Positions 7,704 through 14,094 of a stretch of 30,851 nucleotides of DNA are shown in pieces; the first letter of the stretch is position 1; each line of letters begins with the position of its first letter. The notes under the pieces were generated by a model. That model was given only the letters and a program-made list of their open reading frames with translations, was not told the origin of the DNA and ran no database searches. Source of the DNA: JAXGTD01 sp040775095. Its GTDB lineage: Bacteria > Pseudomonadota > Gammaproteobacteria > Chromatiales > Chromatiaceae. The stretch is taken from NCBI GenBank assembly GCA_040775095.1, contig JAXGTD010000036.1:1-30851 (forward strand), given 5' to 3'. The position numbers and the translations under genes are program-made.

Positions 7704-9032
7704 ATGCAGGTCCCCTCCGATTCACTCCCCGATCAAAATCCGCCACAAGACGAGCAGCGTGACCGGGCGCGGGCCGATTACCGTCGTGTGCGTGCGCTCA
7801 CGGAGCGGCTCTGCGAGCCGCTGGAGATCGAGGACTACGGTCTCCAGACCCGGGTCGAGGCCAGCCCGCCGAAGTGGCACCTGGCGCACGTGTCCTGGTT
7901 CTTCGAGACCTTCCTGCTGGTTCCGTTTCTGGCGGGTTATCGGGCGTACCACGCGCGGTTCGACTACCTGTTCAACTCGTACTATGAGCAGACCTCGAGC
8001 GGCTATTGGCCGCGCCCGGAACGTGGGCTGCTCTCGCGCCCGACCGTGGCGCAGGTCTATGCCTACCGTGCCCACGTCGATCAGGCCATGCAGCGGCTGA
8101 TCGCCGGATGCGCCGCGTCGCGGTGGCCCACGGTGGCCGAGCGTCTGGCCATCGGCTTGCACCATGAACGCCAGCACCAAGAGCTCCTGGTCACCGACAT
8201 CAAGCTCAACTTCGCCTACAATCCGCTGCGCCCGGTCTACCGGGCCGATCTGGGGGTCGAGCCGCCGAGCCAGCCGTCAGCGTTGGCCTTTACCGAGCTC
8301 GACGGTGGCGTGGTGTCCATCGGCGCGAGCCTCGGGGATGCGGCCGCTGGCAGCTTCGCCTACGACAACGAGCGGCCTCGCCATCAGGTGTTGCTGCGCC
8401 CCTATCGCCTCGCCAATCGTTTGGTGACCAATGCCGAGTACCTCGATTTCGTCGAGAGCGGTGGCTATGCCGATCCGTCCCTGTGGCTATCGGAGGGCTG
8501 GTCGACGGTCAACGGAAACCGATGGGGTGCGCCGCTGTACTGGGAGCGGATTGACGGGGTCTGGCACGAGATGACCCTGGGCGGGATGCGCCAGCTCAAT
8601 CCGGCCGAACCGGTCTGCCACGTCAGCTACTATGAGGCCGACGCCTTCGCTCGCTGGGCCGGTGCGCGCTTGCCGAGCGAGGCGGAATGGGAGCACGCGG
8701 CCGTCGTGCACCCGGTGGCGGGGAACTTCGTCGACCAGGGCTGCTTCCATCCGCGGCCAGCCGCGCAGGCCTGCCCGGATGATGGCCCGCAGCAGCTGTT
8801 TGGAGATTGCTGGGAGTGGACTGGCTCGGCCTATCTGCCCTATCCCGGTTATCGTGCCGCCGCGGGGGCGCTGGGCGAATATAACGGCAAGTTCATGTGC
8901 AGCCAGATGGTCCTGCGCGGGGGGTCCTGCGCCACGTCGCAAGATCATGCACGGGCGACCTACCGCAACTTCTTTTACCCCCACGAGCGTTGGCAGTTCA
9001 AAGGCATCAGACTCGCGGAGGACATGCGATGA
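7704..9032 (+). CDS. egtB: Ergothioneine biosynthesis sulfoxide synthase EgtB
   Basis: A 442-residue non-heme iron enzyme that joins a cysteine-derived thiol to hercynine in ergothioneine synthesis. The N-terminal DinB-like domain supplies the iron-binding histidines: H62 in WHLAHVSWFFETFLL and the H-x3-H pair at H154/H158 in HHERQHQE. The C-terminal formylglycine-generating/C-type lectin-like domain (from about residue 190) shows RPRHQVLLRPYRLANR, PVCHVSYYEADAFARWAG, LPSEAEWEHAA, GDCWEWTGSAY and LRGGSCATS. Length fits EgtB and rules out OvoA, which carries an extra methyltransferase. Whether the thiol donor is Cys or gamma-Glu-Cys cannot be read off. The stop overlaps the egtD start (ATGA), so the two are translationally coupled. 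Confidence 0.95.
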   Translation: MQVPSDSLPDQNPPQDEQRDRARADYRRVRALTERLCEPLEIEDYGLQTRVEASPPKWHLAHVSWFFETFLLVPFLAGYRAYHARFDYLFNSYYEQTSSGYWPRPERGLLSRPTVAQVYAYRAHVDQAMQRLIAGCAASRWPTVAERLAIGLHHERQHQELLVTDIKLNFAYNPLRPVYRADLGVEPPSQPSALAFTELDGGVVSIGASLGDAAAGSFAYDNERPRHQVLLRPYRLANRLVTNAEYLDFVESGGYADPSLWLSEGWSTVNGNRWGAPLYWERIDGVWHEMTLGGMRQLNPAEPVCHVSYYEADAFARWAGARLPSEAEWEHAAVVHPVAGNFVDQGCFHPRPAAQACPDDGPQQLFGDCWEWTGSAYLPYPGYRAAAGALGEYNGKFMCSQMVLRGGSCATSQDHARATYRNFFYPHERWQFKGIRLAEDMR

Positions 9033-10066
9033 GCGATCACCCAATGGTAGCCAGCGCGGCAACGGGGGTATCGGGGATCGGCGCGGGGGCAAGAGCGGGG
9101 GCGGGCGGCCGAATCCGGTTTTACGACTACCACCCCGAGCCGGCGGACATCCGTGCCGAGGTGCTCGAGGGGCTTTCCCGTCCCCAGAAGCGAATCCCGC
9201 CGAAATTCTTCTACGACGCCCGCGGCTCGCGGCTCTTCGATGCCATCTGCGAGCTGCCCGAGTACTACCCGACCCGCACCGAGATCGCCATCCTACGCAC
9301 CCACGGGGCTGAAATGGCCAGCGCCCTGGGGCGGAACGCGTTGCTGATTGAGCTTGGTAGCGGCAGCAGCCTCAAGATCCGTGTGCTGCTCGATGCCTTG
9401 CGCCCGGCGATCTACATGCCGGTGGATATCTCCAAGGAGCATTTGCTGCGTTCCGCGCGGGCGCTTGCCGGGGCCTTTCCGTCGCTCGAGATCCACGCCG
9501 CCTGCGCGGATTATTCGATCCCGTTCGAGCTGCCCTTGCATGACCATGCACACCCGCGGGCGGCGCTTTTTTCAGGCTCGTCGGTGGGCAACTTCGACCC
9601 CGCCGACGCGCGGCGCTTTCTTGCCCGCGTTGGCGGTATGCTCGGGCCGGGCGGACGATTACTGATCGGCGTCGATCTACGCAAGGATCCCGTCCGGCTT
9701 CATGCCGCCTACAACGACGCGCAAGGAGTGACCGCCGCGTTCAACCTCAATCTGCTGCGACGGGTCAATTCCGAGCTGGGCGCCGACTTCAACCTCGACT
9801 GCTTCCGCCACGATGCCTTTTTCAACGATGCCGAGAGCCGTATCGAGATGCACCTGGTGAGCACCACCGACCAGTATGTCAATGTGCACGGCCGGCGGTT
9901 TGCATTTGCCGAGGGTGAGTCGATACACACCGAAAACTCCTATAAGTACAGCGTCGATGGGTTCCGCACGCTGGCCCGCGCGGCCGGTTTCGACACCGAG
10001 CAGGTCTGGGTTGACGACCAGGCCCTGTTCAGCGTGCACTGTCTGGTCTGGGGCGGCGCGGGCTAG
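9029..10066 (+). CDS. egtD: L-histidine N-alpha-methyltransferase EgtD
   Basis: A 345-residue SAM-dependent methyltransferase that trimethylates histidine to hercynine, the first step of ergothioneine synthesis. Family motifs: PKFFYDARGSRLFDAICELP and YYPTRTE near the N-terminus, the SAM site LIELGSGSSLK at about residues 105-115, GSSVGNFDP, the substrate-contact tyrosine in LHAAYND, and EGESIHTENSYKYS near the C-terminus. The first 28 residues are Gly/Ala-rich and likely disordered. The start overlaps the egtB stop by 4 nt (ATGA), which fixes the start. With EgtB this makes a minimal two-gene ergothioneine pathway; no egtA, egtC or egtE is adjacent. Confidence 0.95.
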   Translation: MSDHPMVASAATGVSGIGAGARAGAGGRIRFYDYHPEPADIRAEVLEGLSRPQKRIPPKFFYDARGSRLFDAICELPEYYPTRTEIAILRTHGAEMASALGRNALLIELGSGSSLKIRVLLDALRPAIYMPVDISKEHLLRSARALAGAFPSLEIHAACADYSIPFELPLHDHAHPRAALFSGSSVGNFDPADARRFLARVGGMLGPGGRLLIGVDLRKDPVRLHAAYNDAQGVTAAFNLNLLRRVNSELGADFNLDCFRHDAFFNDAESRIEMHLVSTTDQYVNVHGRRFAFAEGESIHTENSYKYSVDGFRTLARAAGFDTEQVWVDDQALFSVHCLVWGGAG

Positions 10067-10424
10067 CACCGCACGTGGCGTTGCGGCCGAGGCGGGCGAG
10101 GTCCGCCGCGACACCTCGGGTCTTCATTCGCCGCCCCGGCTCCTGCAGACCTCAGTTCCCACCACCGGCGCCTGGTTCCACGCCGTCGATCTCTTCTGAT
10201 TGATGCTGTTGCGCCTCTGACGTAGTATCACGAGCGCGGCGAGGGCCTGTATCGGTAGCGTATCGGCACGGGTTCGGTATTCGCGCGCTGGCGTGACCCA
10301 TCCGGTACCCGAGCTCTTTTACACGTGGGTCGCGCGCAAGAACGAAACGGCAGGTGAATCCGCCCGACTCGGCGACACCGGCGGACGCACTCGGTAGCTG
10401 ATCATCGAACGAGGAGGAAGAGTA
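10067..10424. other. Intergenic region with a possible promoter at 10200-10228
   Basis: This stretch follows egtD. TTGATG (10200-10205), a 17-bp spacer and TAGTAT (10223-10228) make a plausible plus-strand promoter for the exported protein, with a leader of about 190 nt. A GACCCA/TGGGTC inverted pair lies further on, around 10300-10330. No gene is supported. Confidence 0.35.
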
Positions 10425-10940
10425 ATGAAGACATCGACAATCCTGGTCGCGGCCCTGTTTGGCAGCATGAGCTTCGGGGCGCAGAGCGCAACCTTTATGG
10501 ATGCAGCCTGGGCGTCGCAACTGTGTCAGGCATGGAATAAGAACGCAAAGCTGACCGGGAAGCTCGGCGGTGATGGGTGGGTGACCAATAATGCCGGACG
10601 CGGCTACAAGTCGCTGCAGATGTATCGCACCAAGTGCGGCGCGGGCAGCAAGGTCGAGCTGGAGATCTCGGATAAGGACGGCAAGGCGATCTGTACTTAC
10701 GGTGGCGCGGTTAAGAACAAGAGCCCAAATTATGACGTCGACTATCTGATGTATGCCACCGACGAAGACTGGACCTGCATGGGCAAGGGTTCATTCGGAT
10801 GCGGCGCCATGGGGGCGATGACGACCGGGAAGCTCAAGTTCACGGGTCCGAAGATGGAGGCCATGGGCGTGATGGGCCCGTTCGACGCGTTTCTCGTGAT
10901 GACCGGAACGATCCCGGGTGACATGTCATCGTGCCCCTAG
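10425..10940 (+). CDS. Secreted SCP2-like protein
   Basis: A 171-residue protein with a clear signal peptide (MKTSTILVAALFGSMSFG, cleavage near AQSA) and seven cysteines in the mature part, as suits an oxidised periplasmic protein. The C-terminal half resembles the SCP2 sterol/lipid-carrier fold: a D-x-D-Y-L strand, DEDWTCMGKGSFG, then MTTGKLKFTGPKMEAMGVMGP, which matches the SCP2 pattern of 'G-K-L-K-x-x-G-x' followed by a hydrophobic helix. Exported SCP2-like proteins are known in gammaproteobacteria; their ligands are mostly unknown. A strong GAGGAGG site precedes the ATG. It appears monocistronic, since the hairpin-rich repeat starts at its stop codon. The SCP2 assignment is by pattern only. 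Confidence 0.65.
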   Translation: MKTSTILVAALFGSMSFGAQSATFMDAAWASQLCQAWNKNAKLTGKLGGDGWVTNNAGRGYKSLQMYRTKCGAGSKVELEISDKDGKAICTYGGAVKNKSPNYDVDYLMYATDEDWTCMGKGSFGCGAMGAMTTGKLKFTGPKMEAMGVMGPFDAFLVMTGTIPGDMSSCP

Positions 10941-11093
10941 GGAGACGCTGACCGCGTGCCCTCGGGGCATTTGGCCAGCTCGCACTTCGCGAGGCGCGAC
11001 GCGCGAAGTGCTCCATTTTCAAGCGCATGCAGTGCTCGAAAATGCTGGGCCTGCCGTGTCCGGACGGGAAGCGCTTTCAATCGGCGCTTTCCC
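10941..11093 (+). repeat. Structured hairpin-rich repeat, copy A
   Basis: A chain of hairpins: 10957-10969 (TGCCC/GGGCA), 10982-11011 (10-bp perfect stem GCACTTCGCG/CGCGAAGTGC), 11014-11044 (CATTTTC/GAAAATG with a second 5-bp stem inside) and 11065-11094 (CGGGAAGCGC/GCGCTTTCCCG, one bulge). It shares its boundaries and linkers with copy B at 21889-22036: GGAGACGCTGACC against GGAAACGCTGATC, CTCCATTTTC against CTCCATGTTC, and 23 of 30 positions between 11038 and 11067. It begins immediately after the stop of the SCP2-like gene. Confidence 0.75.
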
Positions 11094-11370
11094 GAGCGCA
11101 TCGCGTCGAGTGCATCGTGGATGGGGGTCGGATCGCACCGAACTCGCTGAGGCCCGGGGCGGCTTTGCCTCGGGTCTGCGTTTTTGTGCCGTCTTGCAGG
11201 GTTGGAACGGGGGGGCTTGGGCAGGGGCGGATCGCGTCCTCCCAGGCGCGCGGCTCGCAACCCGAGAAGTATGCTTGCCAGATCGCTCCACTTCCAACCG
11301 CTTGCAGCCGTTGGAAGTGGTTGGCTGGCGCTCGTTCGCTCGGAAAGCACGCTGACCAGCATTTTCGAGC
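11034..11370. repeat. Long-range 15-bp inverted repeat with an enclosed hairpin
   Basis: GCTCGAAAATGCTGG at 11034-11048 has an exact reverse complement at 11356-11370. Between the arms, 11288-11320 forms an 11-bp perfect stem (CCACTTCCAAC/GTTGGAAGTGG). The right arm follows GGAAAGCACGCTGACC, similar to the ends of copies A and B, so it may be a partial inverted copy of the same repeat. No gene is seen between 10941 and 11472. Confidence 0.65.
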
Positions 11371-11472
11371 GCCGCCCTCGCGGCGGGTGGTCAACCGTCG
11401 GCGACGACGACCAACAGGTGTGTCGAGGCCGTTTTGTCGGCCTCGTTTAACTCGGATGAGGAGCTGCAGGCC

Positions 11473-12963
11473 ATGCGACCGGTTCGCCTGACATTTCGTT
11501 CGCTTCGGTGGATGCCGGCCGCGCTGCCATTGCTCATCGGCATCGCCGGTTGTGCCGGGAGTGGCGGTGAGCGCGAGCAGCCGGCGAATTACAGCTACGA
11601 CAGTACGGAAACCTTGCCGGTTCCGCCGGAGATCCGCGACAACGTGGACTTCTGGCGGCACGTGTATGGTGTCTGGGGGCGCAACGACGTTGCGATCCAC
11701 GATGATCTCTATATGGGCGTCATCTATGAGGTCGTGAAGCTGCCAGGGGGGGCGAGCGATGGCTACAGCGAATCACAAAAGGCCTTGCTGAAGGCGCGGG
11801 CCGCCGACTATGCCGCCCGCTTGCGGGGGCTGCAGCGCCGCGTCTCGTCGGGTCAGTCACTGAGCCCCGCCGATAAGCAGCTGCTGGCCAAGTTCGACCA
11901 GGTCGGTGGTACCGCGGCCCTCGCGGGGGCGGACGAACGGGTACGCACGCAGCGCGGGTTGCGGGAGCGGTTCCGCCGCGGCCTCGAGATCAGCGGACGC
12001 TATGACGAGTATTTCCGCGAGATCATGCGCCGCCACGGAGTCCCCGAGGATCTGGCCTATTTGCCCCATGTCGAGTCCTCGTTCCAGACCAACGCCCGCT
12101 CCAAGGTTGGCGCCGGGGGCGTTTGGCAGTTCATGCCGGCCACGGGGCGCATGTTCATGACCGTGAACGGCACGGTCGACGAACGCTACGACCCAATCCT
12201 CGCCGCGGATGGCGCGGCCCGTTACCTGTCCCAGGCGCACGACCGTCTCGGCAGCTGGCCGCTCGCAATCACCTCGTACAATCATGGCCAGGGTGGCATG
12301 GCGAAGGCGCGGGCACAGTATGGAGACGACATCGGGCGCATCGTCAAGCGTTACGATGGGCGGGGTTTTGGTTTCGCCTCACGCAATTTCTACGCGGAGT
12401 TCATCGCCGCACGCGAGGTCGCCCGCACTCCCAAGACCTATTTCCCCGAAGGGCTCCACTACCTGGAGCCCTGGCCATACGATCGACTCGTCTTGCGCGA
12501 CAGCATGCCGGCGGCTCATGTGGCGCGGCATTATGGCGTGGCGAGCAGCCAGCTTGGCGACCTGAACCTGCACTGGGGGGACCGGGCCCGTGACAGCCGC
12601 GCCTACCTTCCGGCTGGCTCGACGGTCTGGTTGCCCGAGGGCTCGCTGCGTCGAGTCGCGAGCCATCCGCCCCCGGTCCCGGAGCCGGTCATGGTGGCGC
12701 AGACCACACCGCGGCCGGCGGTCACGCGGGCATCGACGTCTAAGGTGGCGCTGGCCAAGGCATCGACGCCGGCACCCAAGGCCGCGGCTGCCAAGCAGTC
12801 TCGGGTCAGTACCGCGCGCTACCATGTGGTCAAGCCGAAAGAGACCCTGTACCGCGTCGCGGTGCAGAATGGGCTGACCGTCGACGAGTTGCGCAAGCTC
12901 AATCGCATGCGCGCGGACGACAACACCATCCGTCCTGGCCAGAAGCTGAAGGTCGGCATCTGA
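11473..12963 (+). CDS. mltD: Membrane-bound lytic murein transglycosylase D
   Basis: A 496-residue lipoprotein. The signal peptide ends in a lipobox (LLIGIAGC, Cys27), so the mature protein is acylated. The SLT (family 1) transglycosylase domain sits in the first half: YFREIMRRHGVPEDLAYLPH, the catalytic Glu in HVESSFQTNA, then AGGVWQFMPATGR and AITSYNHGQGGM. After an Ala/Lys/Thr-rich linker there is a single C-terminal LysM domain (YHVVKPKETLYRVAVQNGLT to IRPGQKLKV). It cleaves glycan strands with formation of 1,6-anhydro ends. E. coli MltD has two LysM domains, so this is a shorter form. I chose ATG 11473, with GAGGAG 9 nt upstream and a proper signal peptide; an upstream TTG would add 13 residues before it. 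It converges on nrdG with only 19 bp between stops. Confidence 0.93.
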   Translation: MRPVRLTFRSLRWMPAALPLLIGIAGCAGSGGEREQPANYSYDSTETLPVPPEIRDNVDFWRHVYGVWGRNDVAIHDDLYMGVIYEVVKLPGGASDGYSESQKALLKARAADYAARLRGLQRRVSSGQSLSPADKQLLAKFDQVGGTAALAGADERVRTQRGLRERFRRGLEISGRYDEYFREIMRRHGVPEDLAYLPHVESSFQTNARSKVGAGGVWQFMPATGRMFMTVNGTVDERYDPILAADGAARYLSQAHDRLGSWPLAITSYNHGQGGMAKARAQYGDDIGRIVKRYDGRGFGFASRNFYAEFIAAREVARTPKTYFPEGLHYLEPWPYDRLVLRDSMPAAHVARHYGVASSQLGDLNLHWGDRARDSRAYLPAGSTVWLPEGSLRRVASHPPPVPEPVMVAQTTPRPAVTRASTSKVALAKASTPAPKAAAAKQSRVSTARYHVVKPKETLYRVAVQNGLTVDELRKLNRMRADDNTIRPGQKLKVGI

Positions 12964-12982
12964 GGCAGGCGGGTATCTGATC

Positions 12983-13696
12983 TCAGCCGTCGCGAAGGGT
13001 GAGCTGCGCGAACGGCGTTGCGCGCCAAACCGCGGGATCGATGATCGCGGGGGGGCCAATTCCAGGGTCCAGCGCGTGCTCGCTCCGGCATGTCTGGAGC
13101 GCGTACCGCTCCACGCCGGCGGCGGCAAGGCGCTGCATCAGCCGGGCGAGGTACGCGTTCGAGTCCAGGCCGGGCATCGGCGTGGTGCGAACCTCGAGGT
13201 TGGTGCCCGCGTTGAGCAACAGGCGCAAGCTCTCCCAGGCCTTTTCCCCGGATCCGGCGACTCCGGACACGAGAGGATAGTCTTCGGGAAGGGCCTTGAT
13301 GTCGAGACCGACCCAATCGACCAGGGGCAGAACGGCGGCGAGGCGCCGCGGATAAGGGCCGCCGGTGTGCAGGCCGATCTTGAAGCCGAGGGCGCGGACC
13401 GCACGCATCGCGGCCGGTAGGGCGGCCTGGGCGGTGGGCTCGCCGCCGCTGAAGACGACGCCATCGAGCAGCCCGCGGCGGTTCTCCAGGAGGCCGATCA
13501 CCTCGCTCCAGGCGATCAGCTCACCCCCGGCGGGATCCAGGAGGTGGCCATTGTGGCAATAACGACAGCGCCACGGGCAGCCTTGACAGAAGATCACCGC
13601 GGCAAGCTCGCCCGGGTAGTCGGTGGTCGTCATTGGCGTCAGACCGCCGACGCGTAGGGCCGCGGCGCGAGGCGTCGTATCGAGTTCTGGTTTCAT
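12983..13696 (-). CDS. nrdG: Anaerobic ribonucleotide reductase activase (radical SAM)
   Basis: A 237-residue radical SAM protein. The iron-sulfur motif C-x3-C-x2-C is C40/C44/C47 in CQGCPWRCRYCHN, followed by the GGEP SAM motif (VVFSGGEPTAQ). The length and GLTPMTTTDYPGELAAVIF start fit the NrdG2-type activating enzymes. It uses SAM and a reduced 4Fe-4S cluster to make the glycyl radical on NrdD; here the target glycine would be on the separate small protein encoded just upstream (13769-13963). About 70 bp separate the two. It is the last gene of the minus-strand nrd locus and converges with mltD. Confidence 0.9.
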   Translation of the reverse strand: MKPELDTTPRAAALRVGGLTPMTTTDYPGELAAVIFCQGCPWRCRYCHNGHLLDPAGGELIAWSEVIGLLENRRGLLDGVVFSGGEPTAQAALPAAMRAVRALGFKIGLHTGGPYPRRLAAVLPLVDWVGLDIKALPEDYPLVSGVAGSGEKAWESLRLLLNAGTNLEVRTTPMPGLDSNAYLARLMQRLAAAGVERYALQTCRSEHALDPGIGPPAIIDPAVWRATPFAQLTLRDG

Positions 13697-13768
13697 GGTT
13701 CATTGGGTCCGGTTGCCCGGACCCGTCCCGGTCGCAATCCCAATCCCTGCCGGTGCCGCGGCTGCCTG

Positions 13769-13963
13769 TCAGGCCGCCCGGAGGCGGCGATTGCGCTCGC
13801 ACTGGACCCGAGGCTGCTCGGTGAAGTAGACGCGTTCGATGTGTTCTGAACGCTTACCCGCGTTGAAGGCCGACACCGGGCGGTGATATCCCATGACCCG
13901 TGTCCAGACCTCACAGCGGGTGCGTTCTTCATCCTGGAGCGCGATGTTTGCGTTGGTGCTCAT
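13769..13963 (-). CDS. nrdD: Separate glycyl-radical segment of class III RNR
   Basis: A 64-residue protein with an AGGAG site 9 nt before its ATG. The core RTRCEVWTRVMGYHRPVSAF followed by NAGKRSEHIERVYF corresponds to the extreme C-terminus of full-length NrdD, where the R-V-x-G-Y glycine carries the radical (E. coli NrdD has RVCGY followed by FNAGKQEEV). Here the candidate radical glycine is Gly25. The large NrdD gene upstream ends after its zinc site without this motif, and 131 bp and a frame change separate the two, so this is a distinct gene and not a simple frameshift. It presumably docks on NrdD as YfiD docks on pyruvate formate-lyase. Similar small ORFs between nrdD and nrdG occur, to my knowledge, in related bacteria. 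Confidence 0.85.
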   Translation of the reverse strand: MSTNANIALQDEERTRCEVWTRVMGYHRPVSAFNAGKRSEHIERVYFTEQPRVQCERNRRLRAA

Positions 13964-14094
13964 CTCGTTGGTCTCCTTGTTGGTTCGTGCTGTTGTCGAT
14001 GTCGATGCGCGGGCCGGGTTGCCGCCCCCGTTCCCGGTACGCCAGCCGGAAGGCCGGCGCTTGTCGTTCACCCTGCGGCGCGTTGCTGGCCGGC

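Noticed and set aside
10937..11430. CRISPR array
   Set aside because: Repeats are hairpins of different sequence and spacing, with no regular direct repeats or cas genes.
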